This document shows, piece after piece, positions 42,443 to 53,070 of a stretch of 64,000 nucleotides of DNA (position 1 is its first letter; each line of letters opens with the position of its first letter). The stretch comes from Lacrimispora xylanisolvens (lineage in GTDB: Bacteria > Bacillota > Clostridia > Lachnospirales > Lachnospiraceae): NCBI RefSeq assembly GCF_002934545.1, contig NZ_PTJA01000007.1:62001-126000 (forward strand). Direction: 5' to 3'. The position numbers and the translations under genes were made by a program. A model generated the notes under the pieces. The model saw only the letters and a list, made by a program, of their open reading frames with translations, ran no database searches and was not told the DNA's origin.

Positions 42443-43321
42443 TTAGTATCTCCTTTTTTCTTTCAGTTCCTCATACAGAAGCCGGTAATTATCATAACGG
42501 CTCTGACTGATTTTTCCTTCTGTGACGGCATCTTTTACGCCGCAGACTTTTTCGCCAATGTGCACACAGCCCAAAAATCGGCAGTCCGGCTCATAGGGCT
42601 CAAATTCAGGAAAATATTCCTTTAAGCGGCCGCACTCCATGTCCTCTAAATACATGGAGCTAAAGCCGGGTGTATCCATCATGTAGGTCTGGTTGCCAAT
42701 TCCAAATAACTCCGAGTGTCTGGTGGTATGTTTCCCCCTCTGGATCTTTTCACTGATCCGTGCGGTTTCCATCTCTGCTTCCGGATAAAGCAGATTGGTC
42801 AGGGATGACTTGCCAACACCGGATGGTCCGGCCAGAACCGTGGTTTTTCCTGCAAGAATATCTCTCACAGTACCAATTCCTTTATTCTCATAAATACTTG
42901 TAAAATAAACGGGATAACCGGCCGCTTCATACATCTTACGCAGATCTGCCATTTTTTCATGTTCTGACAGATCAATTTTGTTAAAGCAGATATGAACGGG
43001 CACATCCTGGGATTCCATCATTACCAGAAAACGATCCAGCAGATTGAAATTAGGTTCCGGGTGAGTAATGGAAAACACAACCAGTGCCTGATCCACATTG
43101 GCAACCGCAGGGCGCACCAGGGCATTTTTTCTGGGCAGAATCTCTTCAATGTTTCCTTTTTGCTCTGCTTCATCAAGAACGGTAATCTCCACATCATCTC
43201 CTACAAGAGGTTTCACATTTCTGTTCCGGAATATTCCCTTGGCCTTACATTCGTAAAGATTCCCATCCTTACTGTGGACATAATAAAATCCAGCAATCCC
43301 TTTTAATATTTTTCCTGTCAT
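42443..43321 (-). CDS. rsgA: Ribosome small subunit-dependent GTPase A
   Basis: RsgA assists 30S maturation and releases assembly factors. The 292-aa protein has an N-terminal OB fold (KGIAGFYYVHSKDG) and a circularly permuted GTPase with NKIDLSE (G4), GPSGVGKSSL (G1), GKHTTRHSE (G2) and DTPGFSSM (G3). The C-terminal zinc region has CRFLGCVHIGEKVCGVKD. It begins 10 bp after the prkC kinase gene. Confidence 0.97.
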   Translation of the reverse strand: MTGKILKGIAGFYYVHSKDGNLYECKAKGIFRNRNVKPLVGDDVEITVLDEAEQKGNIEEILPRKNALVRPAVANVDQALVVFSITHPEPNFNLLDRFLVMMESQDVPVHICFNKIDLSEHEKMADLRKMYEAAGYPVYFTSIYENKGIGTVRDILAGKTTVLAGPSGVGKSSLTNLLYPEAEMETARISEKIQRGKHTTRHSELFGIGNQTYMMDTPGFSSMYLEDMECGRLKEYFPEFEPYEPDCRFLGCVHIGEKVCGVKDAVTEGKISQSRYDNYRLLYEELKEKRRY

Positions 43322-43331
43322 ATACGCTTCC

Positions 43332-45488
43332 TTAGGATTGGGGAACAGCTACAAAGGTAATTGCGTAAGAATTAACCACCTCACCTGTTTCCACATTTAC
43401 AATTTCTACTGACCCGCTTGTTACATTATAGGCACCTTCTATATTTTTAAACGAAACCGGAAGCATCTGATCCCCTTTTAATGTGGTGGGTCCCATGAGT
43501 TCCCGAACGGTATCCTGTCCATTTACAGACTGTCTCAGCTGGATTTTTAATGTCAGCTGGGTACTTCCTGATCCCGGACCAATAATGTTCTGGAGGGAGA
43601 AGGATTTGTCAATGGACGCCAGATATTTATACTTGGATTCCTGTCCGTTTCCTGTGCTGATTACAAAATTCACAGCACTTCCTGATTCCACCTGAGTTCC
43701 CGCCGCAACAGACTGACTGATGACATTGCCTCTTGCCACCGTCTCAGAAGAAGCTTCGGTAACGGTTCCCTGAACCAGTCCGGCGTCAGCAAGCATCTCT
43801 ACTGCAACCTCCTGTGTCTGTCCTGCCAGATTGGGCACAGCAACCGGATTGACCAGTGCCGGTCCGCTGCTGGAAAACAGGGTAATGGTTTCACCCTCTT
43901 TTGCCTCAGCCGGGCTATAACTGATAACCTTACCTGCCGCTACGGTATCGCTGTTTTTCTGTTCTACATTGACAACCAGTCCCTTGCCTTCCAGCAGAGA
44001 CTTTGCAGAAGCGGTATCCATGGATTCAAGTTCCAGTTTTTTCAAGTCAACGGAGGCCTTCTCAGGTCCGTTGCTGATTACCACATAGACAGCAGAGTAT
44101 TTATCCACAATCGTATTCGCCTTTGGATCCTGGGAAATCACATCTCCCTTATCCACTGTATCTGAATACTCATATTCACTGATTTTCATATACAGACCGC
44201 CGTTATCCTTTAACTTCTTTTCTGCGGTTTCAGAATCAAGACCACTGACATCAGGCATTTTCACCTGCTTTTCGCTGAGAGTCTCTTCCGTGGGGGCAAC
44301 TGTAGTTGCAACCGTTTCTTTTCCGGATCCGGAACGGAATAATCCGCTCACTTTGGAAAATACAATTGCCAGAATTACAACAATAATAATGGCAGTCACC
44401 ACTCCTGCCGCAGTTAAAAGCTTTTCAATCTTGGGATTGATATCCTCGTCATTATTATTTCTTCTGTTTCTGCCAGATCCCGGCTTTTCGTCGTAATTGG
44501 ACGATGACTGGTATTTCTGACCATACTCCTGGCCTTTGGGGGCACGTTTTACCGGCTGCTCTGTCTGAGGCTTACGGCCGGAACGGATCTGCTCCAGTTC
44601 CGGTTTCCCGATAATAACGGTCTGTGAATCATCCACAGGGGGATGGTTCTGTACAAAATCCCCGTTTGGGTTAACCAGAGCCTTACGGAGGTCTGAAATC
44701 ACTTCGTACATATTGGAATATCGGTATTCCGGCTTTTTCTCTGTGCTCTTTAATATGATATTTTCTAATGCCACCGGAATCATCTCATTAAAATAACTGG
44801 GCGGCGTAATCACAGATTCTAAATGCGCCAGAGCTACTGTAACCGTATTATCTCCCTGAAAGGGCACTCTGCCGGCAACCATCTCATATAATGTGATACC
44901 AAGTGAATAGATGTCACTTCTCACATCGCTGTAACCTCCACGCGCCTGTTCCGGCGATATGTAGTGAACCGATCCTACTGCTGTTGCGCTCATAGTCTGG
45001 GAAGACGCCGCTCTGGCAATACCAAAATCTGCCACCTTGACTTTTCCGTCTCTTGCAATAATAATATTCTGGGGCTTGATATCACGATGAATAATCCCCT
45101 GCTCATGGGCTGCTGCAATTCCCTGTGCAACCTGCATGGCAATGCCGATGGCTTCCTTAATATCAAGGCAGCCTTTTTTTATAATATAATTTTTTAATGT
45201 AATTCCTTCAATTAATTCCATTACAATAAAATGAAGATCACCCTCATCCACAACATCATAAATATTAACAATGTTCGGATGGGAAAGTCTGGCCGCTGAC
45301 TGAGCCTCCATTTTAAACTTACCGACAAAATTACTGTCAGAACTGAATTCTTCCTTTAATACTTTAATGGCAACCAGGCGGTTTAATTTATGGCACAGGG
45401 CCTTATACACATCTGACATACCTCCGGAACCGATTTGTTCCAGTATTTCATATCTGTCCTGTAAAAATGTCCCCGGTCTTAAAATCAT
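43332..45488 (-). CDS. prkC: PASTA-domain Ser/Thr protein kinase PrkC
   Basis: This Hanks-type membrane kinase senses muropeptides or lipid II and controls growth and spore germination in relatives. The 718-aa protein has a glycine-rich loop at about residues 19-26, Lys42, HRDIKPQN (Asp136) and DFG at 154-156. One span lies around residues 360-380. Three PASTA repeats follow, starting near VKMPDVSGLDSETAEKKL, VDLKKLELESM and VAVPNLAGQTQEVAVEML. An extra C-terminal beta-rich domain of about 100 residues is not a PASTA repeat. It overlaps the cognate phosphatase gene by 4 bp. Confidence 0.96.
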   Translation of the reverse strand: MILRPGTFLQDRYEILEQIGSGGMSDVYKALCHKLNRLVAIKVLKEEFSSDSNFVGKFKMEAQSAARLSHPNIVNIYDVVDEGDLHFIVMELIEGITLKNYIIKKGCLDIKEAIGIAMQVAQGIAAAHEQGIIHRDIKPQNIIIARDGKVKVADFGIARAASSQTMSATAVGSVHYISPEQARGGYSDVRSDIYSLGITLYEMVAGRVPFQGDNTVTVALAHLESVITPPSYFNEMIPVALENIILKSTEKKPEYRYSNMYEVISDLRKALVNPNGDFVQNHPPVDDSQTVIIGKPELEQIRSGRKPQTEQPVKRAPKGQEYGQKYQSSSNYDEKPGSGRNRRNNNDEDINPKIEKLLTAAGVVTAIIIVVILAIVFSKVSGLFRSGSGKETVATTVAPTEETLSEKQVKMPDVSGLDSETAEKKLKDNGGLYMKISEYEYSDTVDKGDVISQDPKANTIVDKYSAVYVVISNGPEKASVDLKKLELESMDTASAKSLLEGKGLVVNVEQKNSDTVAAGKVISYSPAEAKEGETITLFSSSGPALVNPVAVPNLAGQTQEVAVEMLADAGLVQGTVTEASSETVARGNVISQSVAAGTQVESGSAVNFVISTGNGQESKYKYLASIDKSFSLQNIIGPGSGSTQLTLKIQLRQSVNGQDTVRELMGPTTLKGDQMLPVSFKNIEGAYNVTSGSVEIVNVETGEVVNSYAITFVAVPQS

Positions 45489-46228
45489 AAGCTTCCCTCC
45501 CTGCCAAGCTGAGGTTCCATTAAAACAACAGCAATATTGTCTTTCCCCCCATTATCATTGGCTACTGTAATTAATTTCTCTGCCTTCTCCGGCAGCTCCA
45601 GTTCCGAGCATATGATTTCCTCTATTTCAGCATCTTCCAGCATATTGCTAAGCCCGTCAGAACATAAAAGTATATAATCTCCCGGCTCCAGGCTGACTTC
45701 AAAAAAATCAATCTCCAGCTTATCTTCCGTCCCAACAGCTCTGGTTATAATATTCTTCTTTTCCCGATAATCCTTGCTTCCCCGTTCCAGCTGGCCCAAT
45801 GATACCAGTTCTTCCACATAAGAATGGTCTCTTGTAATCTGTTTCAGCTGATTACGGATTAAGTAAAGGCGGCTATCTCCCACATTCGCCACATACATGG
45901 TTGAATCCTCAACTACAGCAGCGACCAGAGTGGTACCCATGCCGTTTAATTCCGGCTTTTTCTTAGATTCCTGATACAGTAACTGATTCACTTTTTCAAT
46001 TCCATCTTTCAGTACCGCTACCGTTCCGGTGTCGTTTGCCATCTTAAAATGAGCCACCAGATTTTCGGCAATAAACCTGGAAGCATAGTCTCCAGCCTGA
46101 TGCCCTCCCATGCCATCTGCAACAAGAAACAGATTGGGCAGCACACCCACAGGCTCAATTGAGGAAAAAACATAGTCCTGGTTTGCCGAACGGACTCTTC
46201 CGGTATCCGTCATAGCACAAGCCTTCAT
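45485..46228 (-). CDS. stp: PP2C-family Ser/Thr phosphatase
   Basis: This 247-aa metal-dependent phosphatase reverses the kinase encoded just downstream. PP2C motifs are TDTGRVRSANQDYVF, LVADGMGGHQAGDYAS (metal-binding Asp), VANVGDSRLYLI, TRDHSYVEELV, LLCSDGLSNML and DNGGKDNIAVVL. It starts 20 bp after rlmN and is translationally coupled to prkC (4-bp overlap). The stp-prkC-rsgA order is standard for Firmicutes. Confidence 0.96.
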   Translation of the reverse strand: MKACAMTDTGRVRSANQDYVFSSIEPVGVLPNLFLVADGMGGHQAGDYASRFIAENLVAHFKMANDTGTVAVLKDGIEKVNQLLYQESKKKPELNGMGTTLVAAVVEDSTMYVANVGDSRLYLIRNQLKQITRDHSYVEELVSLGQLERGSKDYREKKNIITRAVGTEDKLEIDFFEVSLEPGDYILLCSDGLSNMLEDAEIEEIICSELELPEKAEKLITVANDNGGKDNIAVVLMEPQLGREGSL

Positions 46229-46248
46229 CGTAATATTCTCACTTCCTT

Positions 46249-47286
46249 TTACTCCTGATTTAAAAAACTTTTCCTAAGCTGTCCGCAGGCGCCATTAATA
46301 TCCCTGCCCATTTCTCTTCTAATAGTAACATTAATTCCGTTTTTTTCAAGGAGATTTTTAAATGCCTCAATTGCTTTCCTGTCTGACTGCACATAATCCC
46401 GTTCCTTAATGGGATTGACCGGAATCAGATTGATATGTCCATGCTGGGCTTTTAAAAGAGACGCCAGTGCAGAGGCCTCTTTTAAGTTGTCATTTACGCC
46501 GCTTACCAGACTGTATTCAAATGTAATTCTTCTTCCTGTTTTTTCAAAATAAGTATGGCATGCCATAAGTACATCTGCAAGAGGATACCGGTTGGCTACC
46601 GGCATCAGACTTTTACGCACCTCATCATTTGGCGCATGGAGGGAAAGAGCCAGAGTGATCTGAAACTTCTCCTCAGCCAGTTTTAAAATTCCAGGCACAA
46701 TTCCGCAGGTGGAAACCGTTAGATTTCTCTGACTGATGTTTAAGCCATTCTCATCAGTGAGAAGGCGGATAAACTGCACCAGATTTTCATAATTGTCAAG
46801 TGGTTCTCCTGAACCCATGACTACGACATTGGATACCCGTTCACCAGTAATCTTCTGAATCCGGTAAATCTGATCTAACATCTCAGCCGGACTTAAATTT
46901 CGTTCAAGTCCGTCAAGTGTGGATGCACAAAAGCGGCAGCCCATGCGGCATCCAACCTGAGAGGAGATGCACACGGAATTGCCGTGCTTGTATTTCATCA
47001 GTACGCTTTCAATCACATTGCCGTCGGAAAGACCAAATAAGTACTTTCTCGTTCCGTCTATCTGCGAGATCTTTTCTTCTACAACAGTAAGAGAAGGAAG
47101 CTCTGCCATCTCAGACAGTTTTTCCTTCAAAGTTTTTGGAAGGTTAGTCATTTCATCGTAGCTGGCCGCCAGTTTCTGATGAATCCATTCGTACAGCTGT
47201 TTCGCACGAAAGGGCTTTTCTCCGGCAGACACCAGGAAAGCCGTCAGTTCTTCCAGATTAAGAGATTTAATATCTGTTCTTTCCAT
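46249..47286 (-). CDS. rlmN: Dual-specificity RNA methyltransferase RlmN
   Basis: RlmN is a radical SAM enzyme that methylates C2 of A2503 in 23S rRNA and A37 in some tRNAs. The 345-aa protein has the cluster motif CRMGCRFCAS, the SAM-binding VVMGSGEPLDNYENLV, and the C-terminal Cys of the methyl-Cys mechanism in GRDINGACGQL. The other mechanistic Cys lies in CISSQVGC-type sequence just before the cluster. It starts 1 bp after rsmB. Confidence 0.97.
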   Translation of the reverse strand: MERTDIKSLNLEELTAFLVSAGEKPFRAKQLYEWIHQKLAASYDEMTNLPKTLKEKLSEMAELPSLTVVEEKISQIDGTRKYLFGLSDGNVIESVLMKYKHGNSVCISSQVGCRMGCRFCASTLDGLERNLSPAEMLDQIYRIQKITGERVSNVVVMGSGEPLDNYENLVQFIRLLTDENGLNISQRNLTVSTCGIVPGILKLAEEKFQITLALSLHAPNDEVRKSLMPVANRYPLADVLMACHTYFEKTGRRITFEYSLVSGVNDNLKEASALASLLKAQHGHINLIPVNPIKERDYVQSDRKAIEAFKNLLEKNGINVTIRREMGRDINGACGQLRKSFLNQE

Positions 47287-47287
47287 C

Positions 47288-48622
47288 TTATTCTACCTTT
47301 TTTTGTAATACACCGATAAAAAATCCGTCACATGGATGAATTCCCGGCAAAAGCTGCATATATCCATGTTTCAAAGAATCTATCTGAAACTGGTCTTTGA
47401 ACTTATCCTCCAGATCAACCGCCTGAAATGGAAAGTTCTCTAAAAACCATGCAAAATTTTCTTCATTTTCTTTTTTATCTATGGTACAGGTACTAAATAT
47501 AAGCTTACCGCCTGGTTTTACATATGCCTGTACAACTGAGAGGATTTCCCTTTGCAGAGAAGCCAGTTCGTCTAAATTCTCAGGCTTGACCCTGTACTTA
47601 ATATCAGGTTTTCTTCCCAGAATACCAAGACCGGAGCAGGGTAAATCAGCAAGCACGATATCTGCTTTCTCCACGGAATCAGAATCAGGAACCAATGCAT
47701 CCCATACCTTTGCCCTGATATTGTCAAAACCACAACGGTCAATATTCTCCTGTATCAGACTCACCTTATATTCCGTTAAATCCCTTACCTCAACCATACC
47801 GGTTCCACTCAGCTTATCTGCCAGATGGATGCTCTTTCCTCCTGGTGCACCGCAGACGTCAATGCAAAAATCTCCTTCTTTGGGATCAGCTGCTTCTCCC
47901 ACAAGAGCAGAGCTGATATCCTGGACCTGAATGTATCCTTTTTGAAAGGCTTCCAGACCTTCCATATAATCAAATTTTTCTAAAATGACCATATCTTCTG
48001 AAATGACCGACTCTGCCACCTGTACGTTTTGTTTCCTCAGACTGGAAAGAATCTCATCTTTCTCCGCTTTTGAGCTGTTTAAGCGTACTATGGTTTTACT
48101 GTTTTCTAAAAATGAGGCCATAACCGTATTTGTGGTTTCCTTACCATAATCCTGATTCCACATGGAGACAATCCAGGAAGGAACAGAATAACGAACACTG
48201 TCATCCGGCCAGGCCAGAGTTTCTTTATTTCTTGAAATGTTTCTCAAAACACCATTTACAAATCCTTTCAGACCAACGAATTTCCGTTTGGCAGCCAGCT
48301 TTACTGCCTCATTGCATACAGCGGAATCCGGGACCCGGTCCATATATAAAATCTGATAAACCGACATCCGCAGAATGCTGCGGATGACCGGCTTCATCTT
48401 TTTTACCTTTGTTGAAGAGAAAAAGTCAATGACGTAATCAATTTGTATTAAGTATTCCACTGTTCCTTCAACAGTCCTGGTTATAAAGGAACGTTCTGCT
48501 TTATCCAGATACTGGTATTTATTTAAGGCCTGACGCAGGATTATATGGCTGTATACAGAATGTTCTAATATTTCCATAAGAACATCCAGTACAATCTCCC
48601 TGCTGTCTGTGTCTTTAGTCAT
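47288..48622 (-). CDS. rsmB: 16S rRNA (cytosine(967)-C(5))-methyltransferase RsmB
   Basis: RsmB methylates C967 of 16S rRNA. The 444-aa protein has the N-terminal NusB-like domain (REIVLDVLMEILEHSVYSH) and a C-terminal Rossmann methyltransferase with CVGAPGGK-type motif (DVCGAPGGKSIHLAD). The catalytic-Cys motif is LADLPCSGLGILGRKPD, followed by IFSTCTIDKKENE. The ATG at 48622 is preceded by GGAGG at the far side of normal spacing. It overlaps the zinc peptidase gene by 8 bp. Confidence 0.96.
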   Translation of the reverse strand: MTKDTDSREIVLDVLMEILEHSVYSHIILRQALNKYQYLDKAERSFITRTVEGTVEYLIQIDYVIDFFSSTKVKKMKPVIRSILRMSVYQILYMDRVPDSAVCNEAVKLAAKRKFVGLKGFVNGVLRNISRNKETLAWPDDSVRYSVPSWIVSMWNQDYGKETTNTVMASFLENSKTIVRLNSSKAEKDEILSSLRKQNVQVAESVISEDMVILEKFDYMEGLEAFQKGYIQVQDISSALVGEAADPKEGDFCIDVCGAPGGKSIHLADKLSGTGMVEVRDLTEYKVSLIQENIDRCGFDNIRAKVWDALVPDSDSVEKADIVLADLPCSGLGILGRKPDIKYRVKPENLDELASLQREILSVVQAYVKPGGKLIFSTCTIDKKENEENFAWFLENFPFQAVDLEDKFKDQFQIDSLKHGYMQLLPGIHPCDGFFIGVLQKKVE

Positions 48623-49331
48623 TATCTCTTCTTCCTCCAAATAATATAACAAGTCTCAGCAGCTGAAGTACCGTTGCCGCAAGTGCTGCCACATAGGTAA
48701 GAGCCGCTGCTCCAAGCACTTTTCTTGTGTGAGACAGTTCTTCATCTCCCAGAATCCCCACCTGTCCCAGTAAAACCACTGCTCTCCTTGAGGCATTAAA
48801 CTCAACAGGGAGTGTAACCAGCTGAAATAAAACAGCCAGTGAAAACAAAATCAAACCAATATTTACTAAAGGTGAGCCTGCACCGCTGATAAAGAATCCC
48901 AGTAAAATAATGGGCAGCGCAGCCTGAGAACCGATATTCGCGGCAGGAACAATGGCACCTCGCAGCTTCAAAGGCACATATCCCGTATTATCCTGCATGG
49001 CATGTCCGCATTCATGAGCCGCCACACCGATTGCTGCAACGGAAGTTGAATCATAGACTGAATCGGATAAATTAACGGTTTTCGTTCTGGGATCATAATG
49101 ATCGGACAGTCTTCCGCTGACCGGTCTTACCTGAACATCATAAATACCCTGGGAATTTAAAAGGCGCTTCGCAGCCTCTGCCCCTGTCATTCCGGACATA
49201 CTTCTTACTTTGGAATACTTGTTAAAAGTACTGGTCACCCTGGCAGATGCAGCCATGGATAACAACGCACCAATGATTACAAAAATCCAGGTGGGGTCCA
49301 TATAATACCCCATCATTCCACCATAATACAT
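48615..49331 (-). CDS. Zinc metallopeptidase, YugP/DUF2268-like membrane family
   Basis: This 238-aa membrane metallopeptidase resembles Bacillus YugP. The zinc motif HECGH lies in VAAHECGHAMQDNTGYVPL, preceded by the family segment NLSDSVYDSTSVAAIG. Four hydrophobic segments surround it: one at the N-terminus and three after the motif. It is conserved between fmt and rsmB in Clostridia. Its substrates are not known. Confidence 0.9.
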   Translation of the reverse strand: MYYGGMMGYYMDPTWIFVIIGALLSMAASARVTSTFNKYSKVRSMSGMTGAEAAKRLLNSQGIYDVQVRPVSGRLSDHYDPRTKTVNLSDSVYDSTSVAAIGVAAHECGHAMQDNTGYVPLKLRGAIVPAANIGSQAALPIILLGFFISGAGSPLVNIGLILFSLAVLFQLVTLPVEFNASRRAVVLLGQVGILGDEELSHTRKVLGAAALTYVAALAATVLQLLRLVILFGGRRDND

Positions 49332-49370
49332 AATCAGATTCTCCTTTCCCGAAAATACTGTCTGTATTCC

Positions 49371-50306
49371 TTACATATGTTTAAAAACAGTTCCATTCTC
49401 GATCTGGTAACCCCGTAAAAAAGCGCCGATCTCCATCCGCTTCTTTCCCTGCAGCTGAAGTTCTTTAATGGATAATCCGCCTTTGCCGGTTTTCACCACC
49501 AGATGATCCTTTCCGGTTTCCACTACCTGGCCGCAGACGCCTTCATATTCCTGATCCACCACATCTGCATCCCAAAGTTTTATTACTTTTCCATCCCAGT
49601 CTGTGTAAGCACTTGGCCAGGGGTTTAATCCACGAATCAGCCGTTCGATGGAGACGGCATCCATGGACCAGTCGATATCACCCATGTTTTTCTTAATCAT
49701 TCCCACATAACACATTTGTGACTCATCCTGCTTTTTTAAAACAGCAGTACCGTCTTCTATATCTTTCAGAGTTTTAATAAGAAGCTTTCCACCCACATGG
49801 CTCAGCTTCTCATGAAGGCTTCCGCCAGTCTCTTTTTTGTCCAAAACAACAACTTCCTGATCAAGCATATCTCCAGTATCCAGAGTTTCTGCCATCATCA
49901 TGGTCGTGATACCGCTTACCTCTTCCCCGTTTATTACCACATATTGAATAGGGGATGCACCACGGTATTTGGGAAGAAGGGACGCATGGATATTAATACA
50001 GCCAAATTTGGGAATATCTAAAATGCTTTTTGGAAGAAGCTGTCCGAAAGCGGCGACCACCATCACATCCGGGTTTAAATCTTTCAGTATTTTTACAAAT
50101 TCAGGATCTCTTGCCTTCACCGGCTGATAAACGGGAATTCCATATTCCAGCGCCTTTTCCTTTACCGGTGTCGTAGAAACTTCTTTTCCTCTTCCCTTTG
50201 GTTTATCCGGCTGGGTCACTACCGCCATTACATCATGCCCTGCCTCTACCAGTGCACAAAGGGCAGGAACCGAAAAATCAGGAGTTCCCATAAATATGAC
50301 TTTCAT
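49371..50306 (-). CDS. fmt: Methionyl-tRNA formyltransferase
   Basis: Fmt formylates initiator Met-tRNA using 10-formyl-THF. The 311-aa protein has KVIFMGTPDFSVPALCAL, the KPKGRGKEVSTTPVK loop and the active-site run INIHASLLPKYRGASPIQ, with a C-terminal OB fold. The ATG at 50306 shares a base with the def stop (TGATG), so the two are coupled. The cofactor 10-formyl-THF is made by fhs, encoded upstream in the same run. Confidence 0.97.
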   Translation of the reverse strand: MKVIFMGTPDFSVPALCALVEAGHDVMAVVTQPDKPKGRGKEVSTTPVKEKALEYGIPVYQPVKARDPEFVKILKDLNPDVMVVAAFGQLLPKSILDIPKFGCINIHASLLPKYRGASPIQYVVINGEEVSGITTMMMAETLDTGDMLDQEVVVLDKKETGGSLHEKLSHVGGKLLIKTLKDIEDGTAVLKKQDESQMCYVGMIKKNMGDIDWSMDAVSIERLIRGLNPWPSAYTDWDGKVIKLWDADVVDQEYEGVCGQVVETGKDHLVVKTGKGGLSIKELQLQGKKRMEIGAFLRGYQIENGTVFKHM

Positions 50307-50800
50307 CAATATTCCTCAACCTCCTCTTCCTCTTCTTCCAGAGTCACGTCTTCAATTTCTCCTTCTACCTTATCCACAAACAGCTCACCGCTTAAATGAT
50401 CGCATTCGTGGCAGATGGCACGGGCAAGGAGTTCTTCTCCTTCCAGCACAAATGGCTGCATATCAGCGTCAAATGCCTTAACTTTCACATAATTTGGTCT
50501 GGTAACAGTTCCGGATTTTCCAGGCACACTTAAGCAGCCTTCTGGTCCGGTCTGTTCTCCGTCTGTCTCAATAATCTCCGGATTAATGAGAACGTACTGA
50601 TTGCCATCCTCCACATCAATGACGACAATCTGCTTTAATATTCCTACCTGGGGAGCTGCAAGACCTACGCCATTGGCCTCATACATGGTTTCAAACATGT
50701 CTTTGATTAAATCGGTAATTCTTGGTGTGATCTCCTTCACAGGTTTACATTTTTTTCTTAAAATTTCATCTCCAATGGTTCTAATTTTTCTAATCGCCAT
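50306..50800 (-). CDS. def: Peptide deformylase
   Basis: Def removes the N-formyl group from nascent proteins. The 164-aa metalloenzyme has all three motifs: [18 protein letters not shown] (metal ligand Cys89) and HECDHLSG (His131, Glu132, His135). The C-terminus is an acidic tail rich in Glu. It follows priA by 17 bp and precedes fmt, the standard def-fmt pair. Confidence 0.97.
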   Translation of the reverse strand: MAIRKIRTIGDEILRKKCKPVKEITPRITDLIKDMFETMYEANGVGLAAPQVGILKQIVVIDVEDGNQYVLINPEIIETDGEQTGPEGCLSVPGKSGTVTRPNYVKVKAFDADMQPFVLEGEELLARAICHECDHLSGELFVDKVEGEIEDVTLEEEEEEVEEY

Positions 50801-50817
50801 TTTATTTGTCCTCTCAT

Positions 50818-53046
50818 TTACGAAAAATCATATTGGATCAAGACTTGTTCAAACAATTCAGGATGATTTTCTGAAAAACCATCAATTTGATCCCTGATTT
50901 TAATTAGTATATCATAGTTTTCTTGTTTCAAGTATAAAATTTTTCTATATATATCATTAATTTTGTATACAGATGCCTCTACCGGCCCGATCAGCTGAAC
51001 CTGTTCCGGCTCTCCTATTGCAGTTGCAAATGCCCCTGCAGCGGCAGCTGTTTCCGTGAGAACGGACTCATTGCGTGACGAGAACTGAATGGTTAAAAGG
51101 CCGCTTGCAGGGGGGTATTTCATCAGGCGGCGAAACGCCATCTCCTGCTTATAAAACGCCTCGTAATCCTGACTGGCAGCTGTAACAATGCTGTAATGAT
51201 CCGGGCTGTAGGTCTGAATAATCACATCTCCTGCCTTAGCATCCCTGCCAGCTCTGCCAGCAGCCTGGGTAAGAAGCTGAAACGTCCGCTCTCCAGACCG
51301 GTAATCCGGCGTGTTTAAGGATAAGTCAGCTGCCATTACCCCCACCAGGGTCACGTCAGGAAAATCATGACCCTTTACAATCATCTGGGTACCAATGAGT
51401 ATATCACCCTCATGTTCGGCAAAGGCTGACAGTATGGCTTCGTGTCCGCCCTTTTCTTTTGTGGTATCCAAATCCATACGCAGAATTCTGGCCTGGGGAA
51501 ACATCTTCTTTGTCATCTGCTCAATCTTTTGTGTTCCCACTCCAAAGTTTGCAATATAGGGGGAACTGCAGGAGGGACATTTCGATGGCATAGGAATGGT
51601 ATGTCCGCAGTAATGGCAGACTAGCCGGCTGTTGTTATGCAGTGTCAGTGTTACATCACAGTGAGGGCATCGTATGGCTTCCCCGCAGGAACGGCAGGAA
51701 ACAAAATTGGCATAGCCTCTGCGGTTTATAAACAACATGATCTGCTCTTTTTTCCTTAGCCGTTCTTCCATCAGCATCTGCAGTTTTCTGCTGAATATGG
51801 ACTTGTTTCCATCCTTTAACTCCTGCCTCAGATCCACAACCGATACTTCAGCCAGGCTGCTGTCCTTCTTTGCCCGTTCCGTGAGACGAAATAACTGGTA
51901 TTCTCCCCTCAGGGCCTTTGTGTAAGCTTCCAGAGATGGGGTTGCAGAGCCCAGCACCAAAGATGCGTCCTCCATCTGTGCCCGCTTCGCAGCAACCTCT
52001 CTGGCGTGATATCTTGGTACTGTTTCACTTTTATAAGCACCTTCATGCTCTTCATCGATAAGAATCAGCCCCAACCTGGAAAACGGGGTAAATAAAGCGG
52101 ATCTTGGACCGATCATAATATCAATATCGCCATTTTTCGCACGTTCAAACTGATCGAAACGTTCTCCTGCTGACAAACGGGAATTAATAATGGAAACCCG
52201 GTTTCCAAATCTGCCGTAGAACCGCATCACCGTCTGATAGGTCAGTGCAATTTCAGGAATCAGAACAATAACCTGCCTGTCATCTTCAATAACGCGCTGA
52301 ATCAATTCCATATAAACTTCTGTTTTGCCGCTGCCGGTAATTCCATGGATCAGATACGTATCCCGTTTGCCTTCTGAATAGTCCCGGTTAAAACTGTCCA
52401 CAATGATCTGCTGCCCAGTATTTAAGCGGAGTCTTTTTTCTTCCTGACTGTCTATCTGAATGGGATTGCGGTAAATTTCTTCCGATTCAAGACAAATATC
52501 ACCCTTTTCAATCAAAGGCTTTATTGCCGATGCAGAAAGGTTCATCTGATTTACTGCAATTTCGTATGGAATCACAGGATTATCAAGCAGTGCCAAAAAA
52601 AGCCGGACTCTTGCCTTGTAACTCTTTTTTTCCGCTTCCCTTAATGCACTGCTTAACTGTTCCCGGTTTAAAAGACTTCTTATGATTTTCTTTTCTTTTG
52701 GCTTTACCTTCTGTTTGACCGGAAGCACGGTTTTCAGTGCCTGATTCATGGTAGAGCCATACTGTTCTTTTAACCACCACGCAAGAGTGATCAGCCTCGA
52801 TTCCGCCGATACCCCATCCGTGACGATTCCTCCGATTTCTTTTATCTTATCCGGATCATAACTGGCCTTGGCCGTAATTCCCACCACATATCCCTTACGC
52901 ATGGTATTCCCCTTGCCAAAAGGAATCAGAACCCTGGTTCCTACTGTAATCTCCTGACATAAATGCTGGGGAATCCGGTAATCGAAGGTTCTGTCTACTT
53001 TTTCGTGAGAAATATCAATAATGATCCTGGCATATGTTCCTGACAT
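50818..53046 (-). CDS. priA: Primosomal protein N' (replication restart helicase PriA)
   Basis: PriA reloads the replisome at stalled forks. The 742-aa protein has a 3'-DNA-binding N-terminal domain ([16 protein letters not shown]) and helicase motifs [12 protein letters not shown] (Walker A), [13 protein letters not shown] (DEEH box) and [10 protein letters not shown]. The zinc-binding part has paired cysteines in [13 protein letters not shown] and CHYCGHTIP with CPSC. The later motifs [12 protein letters not shown] and [10 protein letters not shown] complete the helicase core. It is 24 bp after murF. Confidence 0.97.
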   Translation of the reverse strand: MSGTYARIIIDISHEKVDRTFDYRIPQHLCQEITVGTRVLIPFGKGNTMRKGYVVGITAKASYDPDKIKEIGGIVTDGVSAESRLITLAWWLKEQYGSTMNQALKTVLPVKQKVKPKEKKIIRSLLNREQLSSALREAEKKSYKARVRLFLALLDNPVIPYEIAVNQMNLSASAIKPLIEKGDICLESEEIYRNPIQIDSQEEKRLRLNTGQQIIVDSFNRDYSEGKRDTYLIHGITGSGKTEVYMELIQRVIEDDRQVIVLIPEIALTYQTVMRFYGRFGNRVSIINSRLSAGERFDQFERAKNGDIDIMIGPRSALFTPFSRLGLILIDEEHEGAYKSETVPRYHAREVAAKRAQMEDASLVLGSATPSLEAYTKALRGEYQLFRLTERAKKDSSLAEVSVVDLRQELKDGNKSIFSRKLQMLMEERLRKKEQIMLFINRRGYANFVSCRSCGEAIRCPHCDVTLTLHNNSRLVCHYCGHTIPMPSKCPSCSSPYIANFGVGTQKIEQMTKKMFPQARILRMDLDTTKEKGGHEAILSAFAEHEGDILIGTQMIVKGHDFPDVTLVGVMAADLSLNTPDYRSGERTFQLLTQAAGRAGRDAKAGDVIIQTYSPDHYSIVTAASQDYEAFYKQEMAFRRLMKYPPASGLLTIQFSSRNESVLTETAAAAGAFATAIGEPEQVQLIGPVEASVYKINDIYRKILYLKQENYDILIKIRDQIDGFSENHPELFEQVLIQYDFS

Positions 53047-53070
53047 TCATTTCCTCCAGAGGCGGACTGG

